From assembly GCF_001429395.1 (NCBI RefSeq), contig NZ_LMJT01000003.1:185267-249266 (forward strand): 64,000 nt of DNA, in the 5' to 3' direction. Within the stretch, counting starts at the first letter, position 1. Each line of letters opens with the position of its first letter. This document shows positions 8,003 to 16,056 of this stretch, piece after piece. This stretch comes from Allobosea sp. Root381. GTDB lineage: Bacteria; Pseudomonadota; Alphaproteobacteria; Rhizobiales; Beijerinckiaceae. Position numbers and translations under genes: made by a program. The notes below the pieces were generated by a model, which did no database searches, had not been told where the DNA came from, and was given only the letters and a program-made list of their open reading frames with translations.

Positions 8003-9591
8003 GACGCCTTCCCCTTGAGCCATTCGAGCTCGCCGCGCGCTTCCAGCTCGTCGCGGACGAGGCGCTTGGGCACCTTGCCGTAGCCCGATTTCGGCAGCGC
8101 CTCCCAGAAGAAGAAGCGCTTCGGCATCTTGTAGCGGGCGATCTTCTCGGAGAGGAAACCGGCGATCTCGGCCTCGCTCGCCTGTTCCCCGGCCCGGCAG
8201 ACGCAGACCGCGACACCGATCTCGCCCCAGACAGGATCGGGCAGGCCGAGCACCGCGACCTCGACGATCGCGGGGTGCGTCAGGATCTTCTCCTCGATCT
8301 CGCGCGGATAGATGTTCGATCCGCCGGAGATGTACATGTCCGAGGCGCGGCCGGTGATGTAGACGAAGCCTTGCTCGTCCATATGGCCGAGATCGCCGGT
8401 GCGGAACCAGCCGTCGCGGAACGACTTCGCATTGGCTTCGGGGTTGTCGTAATAGCCGGCGAAGACGGCGGGGCCGATGACGCAGATCTCGCCCTGCACG
8501 CCCGGCTCGACCTCCTGCCCCGCATCGTCCTGGATCTGCACCTGCATGCCGGTGCGGGCGAAGCCGCAGGTTCCGGCGCGCGCATCAGGTCCGTCCTCGG
8601 CTTCGTGCAGATAGGTCGGCAGAACGGTGATGTTGCCGGTGACCTCGCCCAGCCCGAAATACTGCACCAGCACCTTGCCGAGCTTGCCGAGCGCCCGCTT
8701 CTGGTCCTCGCGATACATCGGCGCACCGGCATAGATGACGTAGCGCAGCGAGGAATGGTCATGGCTGTCGACCGCGGGATGCTCGACCAGCATCTTCAGG
8801 ATCGTCGGCACCGTGAACAGGCTGGTGACGCGATGGCGCGCGATCAGCCTGTACGCTTCGTCGATGTCGAAGCGCTCGGTCGGCAGCAGGATCGTCGCCG
8901 CGCCGCGCGCCGCCAGCATCAGCTGGTGCACGCCGGCGCCGTGTGAGAGCGGCGCGACCACCAGCGAGCAATCGGCATCCGTCGTGCCCGGCACGAGATC
9001 GCAGAGATGGTTGGTGATGACGAAGCCCATCTGGCCATGGGTCAGCACCGCCGCCTTCGAGCGCCCCGTGGTGCCGGAGGTGAAGAAGAACCAGCAGGGA
9101 TCGTCATGCTCGACGGCGACGTCGGTGACGCGCTCGCCGCGATGCCGCGCGATGACCTCGCCGACCTCGGCCTCGCCGAAGCTGCCAGCCCCGATGCGCC
9201 AGGTGAAGTCCGGCGCAGGTGTCGCTGCCGCAACCGCCGCCGCATGTTCGGGGAAATCGCCATGACAGAGGCAGGCCTTCGCTCCCGACGAGGTCGAGAG
9301 ATAGGCGACTTCGTCCGGCAGCAGCCTGAAATTCGTCGGCACCCAGACGGCACCGAGCCGGAAGGTCGCGAACATCGAGACGAACATCGCGTCGCAGTTC
9401 TTGGAATGGACCAGGATGCGGTCCCCTTTGCCGATGCCGCGCGCCCGCAGGCCCGCGGCAAGCGCGGAGACCTGCGCGTCGAGCTCGGCCCATGTCAGCG
9501 TCAGCTCGCCCCAGATGAAGGCCGGCCGCTCCGCCAGGCGCCGCGCATTCTGGGCGGCGATATGGCCGATATTCATCACCCGCCGCGTCAT
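7999..9591 (-). CDS. AMP-forming acyl-CoA synthetase, second copy
   Basis: Adenylate-forming ligase of about 530 residues. Motifs: FFTSGTTGRSKAAVLTHGQM (P-loop), YFGLGEVTGNITVL, FRTGDLGHMDEQGFVYITGR and C-terminal GKVPKRLVRDEL with the catalytic lysine. The start is uncertain: MTRRVMNIGHIAAQN at 9591 best matches how such proteins begin, but no good ribosome binding site is visible, and ATG codons at 9651 and 9576 are alternatives. It lies downstream of the IclR regulator and is coupled to the PCC gene. It is clearly divergent from the ligase at 5501, so this is not a recent duplication. Confidence 0.87.
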   Translation of the reverse strand: MTRRVMNIGHIAAQNARRLAERPAFIWGELTLTWAELDAQVSALAAGLRARGIGKGDRILVHSKNCDAMFVSMFATFRLGAVWVPTNFRLLPDEVAYLSTSSGAKACLCHGDFPEHAAAVAAATPAPDFTWRIGAGSFGEAEVGEVIARHRGERVTDVAVEHDDPCWFFFTSGTTGRSKAAVLTHGQMGFVITNHLCDLVPGTTDADCSLVVAPLSHGAGVHQLMLAARGAATILLPTERFDIDEAYRLIARHRVTSLFTVPTILKMLVEHPAVDSHDHSSLRYVIYAGAPMYREDQKRALGKLGKVLVQYFGLGEVTGNITVLPTYLHEAEDGPDARAGTCGFARTGMQVQIQDDAGQEVEPGVQGEICVIGPAVFAGYYDNPEANAKSFRDGWFRTGDLGHMDEQGFVYITGRASDMYISGGSNIYPREIEEKILTHPAIVEVAVLGLPDPVWGEIGVAVCVCRAGEQASEAEIAGFLSEKIARYKMPKRFFFWEALPKSGYGKVPKRLVRDELEARGELEWLKGKAS

Positions 9592-9695
9592 TGGCGCGAC
9601 ACCGCCGCGAGGAGGGGAAACAGTTGGTGCAGCCACGTCAGTTACTCCCATGGCGAGAGGCGAATGAATCGATCTTCGAGATGGCTCCGGCGCCC

Positions 9696-9838
9696 ATATC
9701 AATCGCGCGGTCGTCCCGGGCGAAGCGCAGCGCAGAGCCGGGAGCCATTCCGGAAGGGGTCAGGCATGGATCCCGGGTCTCCCGGAGCCTGTCCTTGGGC
9801 CGGCCGAAGGTCGGACCCGAGGGGTCGCCCAGGATGAC
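9696..9838. repeat. Dispersed palindromic element
   Basis: Imperfect palindromic element starting GTCGTCCCGGGCGAAGCGC and ending CCCAGGATGAC, with internal GGAAGGGGTCAGGCATGGATCC. It lies between the IclR regulator and the downstream ligase. Same family as the element at 1324. Confidence 0.6.
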
Positions 9839-9888
9839 GCGCGCCTTGAATTCAACCCGAAGTGAGCTTCGAAACAAGGCGCCGCCCG

Positions 9889-10737
9889 TCACGCACGCCT
9901 CGCTTCGATCGGCACAGGCCGGCCCACGACCTTGCTTTGCGACACGAACATCTCGGCCAGCAGGCGCTCCATCCGCGCCACCTCCGGTGCGAGATGGCCC
10001 GCGAGCTCCTCCTGTCGCGCCGGCTGCATGCGGCTGTCGATCGCGGCCAGGCTGAGCGCTCCCGCGACGCGCCCGTCGGGATAGCGGAAGGCGACGCCGA
10101 TGCCCCAGGAACTGGCGACGAGGCGACCCGGATTGACCGCAAAGCCGCGCTGCCGCGCCAGCGCGAGATCGCCGCGGATGAACTCGGGCGCGAAGCCCGG
10201 ATATTGCGTCATCAGGACCGGCGCATTGGCGGCGATGATGCGGTCCACATCGTCGTCGGCCAGCGCAGCCAGCATGGCCAGCGAGCCCGCGCCGACACCG
10301 AGCGGGTGCTGCTGCCCGGTCTGCAGCGCATGCGTTCGCACCGGAAAGGTGCCCTCCTCGCGATGCAGGCAGACGGAATAGTTTTCGCGCCGGATCGAGA
10401 GGAAGCTCGTATCCATCGTCACGTCGGACAACCGGCGCAGGCTCTCCATCGCGAGTTCGAGCAGCCCGTGCCGGCGTGCCGCCAGAACCCCGAGCACGAA
10501 AGCCTCCTCGCCGAGGCAATAATGCCGCGTCTGCGGCTCCTGCTCGACGAGGCCGGCCCGGATCAGCGCCAGGAGCAGCCGCCGTGCCGTCGGCTTGTTG
10601 AGGCCGCTGCCCGTCACGATCTCGGCGAGCGGCAATCCGCCGGCCGGCTCCCGGCCGATCAGCGCGAGCAGCCGCAGAGCGCGGTCGACGCTCTGCGAAC
10701 CGGACGACCCGGCGCGCGCCTCGTGAGATTGTGGCAC
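9889..10737 (-). CDS. IclR family transcriptional regulator
   Basis: 282 residues: an N-terminal winged helix (residues about 14-75, SQSVDRALRLLALIGREPAGG, then GLNKPTARRLLLALIRAGLV) followed by the IclR effector domain (about 90-265, with GVGAGSLAMLAAL and an ASSWGIGVAFRYPDGRVAGALSLA strand pair). IclR regulators usually respond to small aromatic or aliphatic carboxylates. The gene is divergent from the TRAP transporter genes and upstream of the ligase-PCC pair, so it probably controls both arms through the 200-base gap that contains a repeated 17-18 bp sequence. Confidence 0.9.
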   Translation of the reverse strand: MPQSHEARAGSSGSQSVDRALRLLALIGREPAGGLPLAEIVTGSGLNKPTARRLLLALIRAGLVEQEPQTRHYCLGEEAFVLGVLAARRHGLLELAMESLRRLSDVTMDTSFLSIRRENYSVCLHREEGTFPVRTHALQTGQQHPLGVGAGSLAMLAALADDDVDRIIAANAPVLMTQYPGFAPEFIRGDLALARQRGFAVNPGRLVASSWGIGVAFRYPDGRVAGALSLAAIDSRMQPARQEELAGHLAPEVARMERLLAEMFVSQSKVVGRPVPIEARRA

Positions 10738-10755
10738 CTTTGAGCTTCCTCGAAG

Positions 10756-10773
10756 CGATCCACGTTATGGACC
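10756..10773. promoter_or_regulatory. Candidate IclR operator, copy 1
   Basis: CGATCCACGTTATGGACC, containing the inverted TCCA-N5-TGGA. A near copy occurs at 10863-10879. It lies 18 bases upstream of the iclR start. Confidence 0.45.
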
Positions 10774-10862
10774 TTGTTCTTGTCGAAGGAGCGTAGATTG
10801 CCCCCTGCCGGATTGCAATGCGGTCGCCGTCGTGTAATCTCCGCGCCGGTCTGACGTGATCT

Positions 10863-10879
10863 CGATCACAGTATGGACC
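10863..10879. promoter_or_regulatory. Candidate IclR operator, copy 2
   Basis: CGATCACAGTATGGACC, the same orientation as the copy at 10756 with only a few differences. It lies about 60 bases before the small leader ORF of the TRAP operon. Confidence 0.45.
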
Positions 10880-10937
10880 GCGTCGACGGCTGCTTAACAA
10901 GCCACCCAGAGATCGACGCGCATGGGAGGAAGAACCG

Positions 10938-11039
10938 ATGTCGATGCAGGCAACCCGCAAGGGCGCCGGCTCCGTGCCCGCTACCGCGCCGCTGGCCGAC
11001 CCGATGGTCGCCATGCGCCGCGCCATCGCCCGGAGCTGA
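10938..11039 (+). CDS. Small leader ORF (33 residues) ahead of the TRAP permease
   Basis: ATG at 10938 follows GGGAGGAAGAACCG, a better ribosome binding site than that of the following permease gene. It encodes 33 residues beginning MSMQATRKGAG and ending RRAIARS, then TGA; the permease ATG comes 9 bases later. No membrane segment or known domain is visible. It may be a translated leader that couples ribosomes into the permease gene, or a real small protein. The reading is direct; expression is inferred only from the ribosome binding site and spacing. Confidence 0.45.
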   Translation: MSMQATRKGAGSVPATAPLADPMVAMRRAIARS

Positions 11040-11048
11040 GCCGAGGCC

Positions 11049-12917
11049 ATGGTCGACGTCGCCGACAAGATCGCCCTTCCCGAGGACCTCTCCGACCTGG
11101 ACGATGTCCGTCCGGGATCGCCCTTCATGCGCCCGGTGGAATTCGTCGCGGCCGCCCTGGTCGTGCTGATCATCTCCGTGCTGCTGCTCGGCGTGACCTC
11201 GCGCTACGTCTTCTCCCTGCCGGTTATCTGGATCGACGAGGTCGCCTCGATCTCGTTCCTCTGGCTCGCCATGCTCGGCTCGGCCATCGCCATCGACCGC
11301 AACGAGCATCTGCGGCTCACGCTCTTCGTCGGGATGATGCCGGAGCGGCTGCGCGGCTTCACCAACACCCTCGCGCTGCTGGTGGTCGCGGCCTTCCTGC
11401 TGGCGATGATCTATCCGGCGATCGACTATGCGATCGAGGAGAGCTTCGTCACTTCGGCAGCGCTCAACATTCCCAACAGCTGGCGCGTCTCCGCCATCGC
11501 CACCGGCATCGGCCTGATGACGGTGCTGGCGTTGCGCCATGCGGTGCGAACCTCGACGCTGCGCGACCTCGTCCTCGCCGCGGCGCTGATCGTCGCCATC
11601 GGCGTGGCCTGCTGGCTGCTGACGCCGGTGTTCAAGGGGCTGGGCTACGGCAACATCCTGATCTTCCTGCTCGGCGTGGTCGCGCTCTGCCTCGTCGCCG
11701 GCGTGCCGATCGCCTTCTGCTTCGGCATGGGCACGCTCTGCTTCCTCGCCTTCTCCACCAGCGTGCCGATGATCGTCATGGTCGGCCGCATGGACGAGGG
11801 CATGTCGAGCATCATCCTGCTCTCGGTGCCGATCTTCGTGCTGCTCGGCTGCGTGCTCGATGCCACCGGCATGGGCAAGGCGATCGTCGATTTCCTCGCC
11901 TCGATGCTCGGCCATGTCCGCGCCGGCATGTCCTATGTGCTGCTCGGCTCGCTCTTCCTGGTCTCGGGCATCTCGGGCTCCAAGGTCTCCGACATGGCGA
12001 CCGTGGCCCCGGCTCTCTTTCCGGAGATGAAGCGGCGCGGCTACAAGCCCAAGGAGCTGATCGCGCTGCTCTCCACCGGCGCTGCGATGGCCGACACCGT
12101 GCCGCCCTCGATCGTGCTGATCGTGCTCGGCTCGGTCGCAGGCGTCTCGATCGCAGGCCTGTTCAACGCCGGCTTCGCCATCGCCATGGTGCTGCTGCTG
12201 GCGCTTGCGATCCTTGCGCGCTGGAAGGCGCGGCACGAGGACCTCAAGGGCGTGCGCCGGGCCTCGCTGTCGGTGATCGGCAAGACGGCCCTGATCGCGG
12301 GGCCGGCGCTGGTGCTGCCCTTCATCATCCGCGGCGCGGTCGGCGGCGGCATCGCGACCGCGACCGAGGTCTCGACGATCGCGGTGCTCTACGCGCTGAT
12401 CATCGGCATGATCCTCTATGGCGGCATCAGCCCGCGGAAGTTCTACGCGATGTTCGTGGAGACGGCCGCGCTCTCGGGCGCGATCCTGATGATCCTCGGC
12501 ACCGCGCTCGCCATGGCCTGGGCCCTGACGCAGACCGGCTTCGCCCGCGACCTCGCCAACGTCATGATCGGCCTGCCCGGCGGCTGGCTCACCTTCATGG
12601 CGGTGACGATCGTCGTCTTCCTGATCCTCGGCTGCGTGCTCGAGGGGCTGCCGGCGATCGTGCTGATGGCGCCGCTGATGTTCCCGATCGCCAAGAATCT
12701 CGGCATCAACGACATCCATTATTCGATGGTCGTGGTCACCGCGATGAACATCGGCCTGATGACGCCGCCGATCGGCATCGGCTTCTACATCGCCTGCAAG
12801 ATCGGCAACGTCTCGCCAGACGAGGCGATGGGCGCGATCTGGCCCTATCTCATCGCGCTGCTCGTCGGCCTCGTCGTCATCGCCCTCGTCCCCGGCCTCT
12901 CGACCTGGGTGCTGTAA
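11049..12917 (+). CDS. TRAP transporter fused DctQ-DctM permease
   Basis: Fused small and large membrane subunits of a TRAP transporter, 622 residues. Residues about 30-190 form the DctQ-like part (LLGVTSRYVFSLPVIWIDEV is the typical Q-subunit helix with its Trp-Asp-Glu) and about 200-620 the DctM elevator domain (GVPIAFCFGMGTL, PIFVLLGCVLDATGMGKAIV, TEVSTIAVLYALIIGMILYG, MTPPIGIGFYIACKIG). Fusion of Q and M is known, as in SiaQM. Sodium-driven uptake of an acidic substrate delivered by the DctP protein encoded next is the expected role. Divergent from the IclR regulator. Confidence 0.94.
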   Translation: MVDVADKIALPEDLSDLDDVRPGSPFMRPVEFVAAALVVLIISVLLLGVTSRYVFSLPVIWIDEVASISFLWLAMLGSAIAIDRNEHLRLTLFVGMMPERLRGFTNTLALLVVAAFLLAMIYPAIDYAIEESFVTSAALNIPNSWRVSAIATGIGLMTVLALRHAVRTSTLRDLVLAAALIVAIGVACWLLTPVFKGLGYGNILIFLLGVVALCLVAGVPIAFCFGMGTLCFLAFSTSVPMIVMVGRMDEGMSSIILLSVPIFVLLGCVLDATGMGKAIVDFLASMLGHVRAGMSYVLLGSLFLVSGISGSKVSDMATVAPALFPEMKRRGYKPKELIALLSTGAAMADTVPPSIVLIVLGSVAGVSIAGLFNAGFAIAMVLLLALAILARWKARHEDLKGVRRASLSVIGKTALIAGPALVLPFIIRGAVGGGIATATEVSTIAVLYALIIGMILYGGISPRKFYAMFVETAALSGAILMILGTALAMAWALTQTGFARDLANVMIGLPGGWLTFMAVTIVVFLILGCVLEGLPAIVLMAPLMFPIAKNLGINDIHYSMVVVTAMNIGLMTPPIGIGFYIACKIGNVSPDEAMGAIWPYLIALLVGLVVIALVPGLSTWVL

Positions 12918-12966
12918 GCTCAACGCCTGCCACAAGAAAAACAGACAGCCTCGAGGAGAAACGCTC

Positions 12967-13986
12967 ATGATCATTTCACGCCGGACCCTGTTGCAGGGCA
13001 CTGCCGCCGCCTCCGCCATCGGCACCTTCCACATCGGCGGCGCCTACGCGCAGACGCCGGAATTCTCCTACAAATACGCCAACAACCTGCCCGTCGCGCA
13101 CCCGATGAACGTGCGCGCCAACGAGGCGGTGGAGAAGATCAAGGCCGAGACCAAGGGCCGCGTCGCGATCCAGATCTTCCCGAACAACCAGCTCGGCTCC
13201 GACACCGACATGCTGAGCCAGGTCCGCTCCGGCGGCGTCGAGTTCTTCACCCTCTCGCCGCTGATCCTTTCGACGCTGGTGCCGAACGCCTCGGTCTCCG
13301 GCATCGGCTTCGCCTTCCCGAACTACGACGCCGTCTGGAAGGCGATGGACGGCGAGCTGGGGGCTTACGTCCGCGGCCAGATCGGCAAGGCGAACCTCGT
13401 CGTCATGGACAAGATCTGGGACAACGGCTTCCGCCAGATGACCTCGTCGAAGGGCCCGATCAACACCCCGGAGAACCTCAAGGGCTTCAAGATCCGCGTG
13501 CCGGTCTCGCCGCTCTGGACCTCGATGTTCACCGCCTTCCAGTCGGCCCCGGCCTCGATCAACTTCGCCGAGGTCTACACCGCGCTGCAGACCCATGTGG
13601 TCGATGGCCAGGAGAACCCGCTGGCGATCATCTCGACCGCCAAGCTGTTCGAGGTGCAGAAGTACCTCTCGCTGACCAACCATATGTGGGACGGCTTCTG
13701 GTTCCTCGGCAACAAGCGCGCCTGGGAGCGCCTGCCGGAGGACCTGCGCGCCATCGTCGCGAAGAACCTCAATGCCGCCGCAGAACTCGAGCGCGCCGAC
13801 GTCGCCAAGCTCAATGCCGGCCTGCAGGGCGAACTCGCTTCGAAGGGCATGACCATCAACGAAACCAAGGCCGAGCCCTTCCGGGAGGCGCTCCGCAAGG
13901 CCGGCTTCTACGCCGAGTGGAAGAAGAAGTACGGCGACGAGGCCTGGGCCATCCTGGAGAAGGCCGTCGGCGGCTCGCTGAGCTGA
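12967..13986 (+). CDS. TRAP transporter DctP-type substrate-binding protein
   Basis: Periplasmic binding protein of 339 residues. The N-terminus ISRRTLLQGTAAASAIG is a Tat-type leader (twin Arg at positions 5-6) ending near GAYA. The mature part opens SYKYANNLPVAHPMNVRANEAVEKI; the family's substrate-carboxylate arginine lies in GFKIRVPVSPLWTSMF, and the asparagine/glutamate/glutamine motif in DGQENPLAII. Starts 49 bases after the QM gene with GAGGAGAAACGCTC in front. The ligand is not predictable, but most DctP proteins bind a carboxylate through that arginine. Confidence 0.93.
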   Translation: MIISRRTLLQGTAAASAIGTFHIGGAYAQTPEFSYKYANNLPVAHPMNVRANEAVEKIKAETKGRVAIQIFPNNQLGSDTDMLSQVRSGGVEFFTLSPLILSTLVPNASVSGIGFAFPNYDAVWKAMDGELGAYVRGQIGKANLVVMDKIWDNGFRQMTSSKGPINTPENLKGFKIRVPVSPLWTSMFTAFQSAPASINFAEVYTALQTHVVDGQENPLAIISTAKLFEVQKYLSLTNHMWDGFWFLGNKRAWERLPEDLRAIVAKNLNAAAELERADVAKLNAGLQGELASKGMTINETKAEPFREALRKAGFYAEWKKKYGDEAWAILEKAVGGSLS

Positions 13987-14001
13987 TTGCCGACCACCCC
14001 C

Positions 14002-14096
14002 GTCATTCTCGGGCGCCGCGCAAGCGGCGACCCGAGAATCTCATGACCAGTTCGTTCTGGTTTTCGAGATGCTCGGGTCGAGCCCGAGCATGACGG
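14002..14096. repeat. Dispersed GTCAT...ATGAC palindromic element
   Basis: Begins GTCATTCTCGGG and ends GAGCCCGAGCATGACG, with an inner CCCGAGAATC arm. Located between dctP and the SDR gene. Confidence 0.7.
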
Positions 14097-14142
14097 GCTT
14101 CCTCGACGCAGCTGCGCTACGCCCACGGAAAGACTGACAACC

Positions 14143-14943
14143 ATGGCAGACCGCCTCAAGGGCAAGATCGCCATCGTCTTCGGTGCCGGCTCCTCGGGGC
14201 CGGGCTGGGGCAACGGCAAGGCAGCCGCCGTCGCCTATTCCCGCGAGGGCGCCCGCGTCGCCTGCATCGACATCAGCCAGGCGGCGGCCGACGAGACCGC
14301 CGCGATCATCGAGGGAGAGGGCGGCATCGCCATCGCGCTTGGCGCCGACGTCACGCAGCAGGACTCCATCGAGGCCGCCGTCGCCGCCACGATGACGCGC
14401 TTCGGCCGCATCAACATCCTGCACAACAATGTCGGCGTGACCCATATGGGCGGGCCGGTCGAGCTTTCCGAGGAGCAGTTCAAGGCGGCGCTCGATCTCA
14501 ATCTCGGCCCGGTCTACCGCTGCTCAAAGGCCGTGATCCCGCATATGCTCAGCGGTGGCGGCGGCGCGATCGTCAACATCTCCTCGATCGCCGCGGTCCG
14601 CTGGGTCGGCTATCCCTATTTCGCCTATTACGCGACCAAGGCCGCGGTGAACCAGGCGACCGTCGCGCTGGCCATGCAATATGCCCGGCAGGGCATCCGG
14701 GCAAACTGCATCATGCCCGGCCTGATCGACACCCCGATGATCTACAAGCAGATTTCCGGTCAGTACGCCTCGGCCGAGGAGATGGTCGCCGCCCGCGACG
14801 CGCTCGTGCCGATGGGCAAGATGGGCACCGCCTGGGACATCGCCAACGCCGCGGTCTTCCTCGCCTCCGACGAGGCGAAGTTCATCACCGGCGTCTGCCT
14901 GCCGGTCGATGGCGGGCAGACCTGCTCGGTCGGCATCGGCTGA
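14143..14943 (+). CDS. SDR family NAD(P)-dependent oxidoreductase
   Basis: Classical-size short-chain dehydrogenase, 266 residues. The cofactor loop is GAGSSGPGWGNG instead of the usual TGxxxGIG. HNNVGVTH replaces the NNAG motif, and the catalytic Ser is in NISSIAAVRWVGYPYFAYYATKAA with Tyr and Lys spaced YxxxK. The C-terminal GVCLPVDGGQTCSVG is the family's substrate-loop end. It lies between the TRAP transporter and the inositol regulator; it could oxidise the TRAP substrate or act as an inositol-type dehydrogenase. The variant glycine motif is known from a subset of SDRs and does not suggest inactivity. Confidence 0.88.
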   Translation: MADRLKGKIAIVFGAGSSGPGWGNGKAAAVAYSREGARVACIDISQAAADETAAIIEGEGGIAIALGADVTQQDSIEAAVAATMTRFGRINILHNNVGVTHMGGPVELSEEQFKAALDLNLGPVYRCSKAVIPHMLSGGGGAIVNISSIAAVRWVGYPYFAYYATKAAVNQATVALAMQYARQGIRANCIMPGLIDTPMIYKQISGQYASAEEMVAARDALVPMGKMGTAWDIANAAVFLASDEAKFITGVCLPVDGGQTCSVGIG

Positions 14944-15050
14944 GGCCGCCCCGCAGCAAATAGATATTTCATACCGGCAATGGAACACTTGATCCATTCC
15001 AGCCCTACTGCCAGAAGGAGGGCGGACGTTCCGACCGGGAGACTTCTTTG

Positions 15051-15917
15051 ATGGAAAAGGGGACGCCCCCCTCGCTCCCGCGCGATTTCGACGCGCTGAG
15101 GGCGCTGATCCTCGGCCGCCGCGACACGCTGCCGAAGCGGATCGCCCAGGTGGCGGCCTATGCGCTCGACAATCCCGACGAGATCGCCTTCGGCACGGCA
15201 GCCAGCATCGCGATCGCCGCCAGCGTCCAGCCTTCCACCCTAGTGCGCTTCGCCCAGCAGCTCGGCTTCGACGGGTTCACCAGCCTGCAGACCGTCTTCC
15301 GCGAGCGCCTGCGCGAGCGCAATTCGAGCTATGAGGAGCGCCTGAGTGCATTGCGGGCCGATGTCGGCGGCAACGGCGCGAATCACCGCATTCTTGAAGG
15401 CTTCCTCTCCGCCTCCGGCACCTCGCTCGACCAGATGGCCCGCTCGCTGGACGACGGCACGCTGGACCGGGCGATCGCGGCGCTCGCCGGCGCCGAAACG
15501 ATCTACATCCTCGCCCGCCGGCGCTCCTATCCGGTCGCGAGCTACATGGCCTATGCGCTCGGCAAGCTCGGCGTCCGCTACCAGATGGTCGAATCGGCTG
15601 CAGGCCTCAGCCCCGAGATTCTCTCCTTCGCCACGAAGCGCGATATCGGGCTGGCGGTCAGCTTCTCGCCCTATACGGCCGAAACCATCGACGAGGCGCG
15701 CGCGCTGGCCGAGCGCGGCGTCCCGGTCATCGCCATCACCGACAGCGCCTTTTCGCCGCTGGTCCAGTTCGCGACGATCTGGTTCGAGGTCGCGGAGGCG
15801 GATTTCGGCGGCTTCCGCACCCTCTCCGCGACCATGGCGCTGTCCATGGCGCTTGCGGTCGGCGTCGGCGATGCCCGCCGCGACCGCAAGCCCGCCAAGA
15901 CGCGCACCCGGGGCTAA
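15051..15917 (+). CDS. iolR: RpiR/MurR family regulator, likely inositol repressor IolR
   Basis: 288 residues: an N-terminal RpiR helix-turn-helix (about 15-90, LPKRIAQVAAYALDNPDEIAFGTAASIAIAASV split by the turn, then QPSTLVRFAQQLGF) and a SIS sugar-phosphate domain (about 130-260, ETIYILARRRSYPVASYMAYAL, DIGLAVSFSPYTAETIDEA). In rhizobia the inositol repressor IolR belongs to this family, and this gene lies directly before iolC. The ATG at 15051 follows GGGAG; an in-frame TTG one codon earlier is less likely. Its probable effector is a phosphorylated inositol intermediate, by analogy. Confidence 0.85.
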   Translation: MEKGTPPSLPRDFDALRALILGRRDTLPKRIAQVAAYALDNPDEIAFGTAASIAIAASVQPSTLVRFAQQLGFDGFTSLQTVFRERLRERNSSYEERLSALRADVGGNGANHRILEGFLSASGTSLDQMARSLDDGTLDRAIAALAGAETIYILARRRSYPVASYMAYALGKLGVRYQMVESAAGLSPEILSFATKRDIGLAVSFSPYTAETIDEARALAERGVPVIAITDSAFSPLVQFATIWFEVAEADFGGFRTLSATMALSMALAVGVGDARRDRKPAKTRTRG

Positions 15918-15946
15918 GGCGGCATCCCGCGAAGGGGGATCAATCA

Positions 15947-15960
15947 GGAACATACGTTCC
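15947..15960. promoter_or_regulatory. Candidate IolR operator
   Basis: GGAACATACGTTCC fits GGAA-N6-TTCC, which I recall as the motif reported for Sinorhizobium meliloti IolR. It abuts the likely -35 box of the iolC promoter, a position suited to repression. Confidence 0.65.
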
Positions 15961-15963
15961 GAA

Positions 15964-15993
15964 TTGACTGTTTCTTAGAACCGTCATTTCATA
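15964..15993 (+). promoter_or_regulatory. Likely promoter of iolCDEB
   Basis: TTGACT at 15964-15969, then a spacer of 17-18 bases, then TTTCAT/TTCATA at 15987-15993. The -35 box is close to consensus and the -10 box is weak. It lies three bases downstream of the GGAA-N6-TTCC palindrome. Confidence 0.5.
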
Positions 15994-16056
15994 CGCAACA
16001 GCATCACCGGCAGCTTAGAATCCGGCGGGCGTCAGGGCATGGAGCCGGAGGACACT

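Noticed and set aside
9696..9838. Palindromic element as an insertion-sequence remnant
   Set aside because: No transposase fragment or target duplication; it fits the dispersed short palindrome family instead.
10866..13034. Open frame of 722 codons on the minus strand
   Set aside because: Antisense to the TRAP QM gene; composition dominated by His, Arg, Asp and Gly, typical of a shadow frame.
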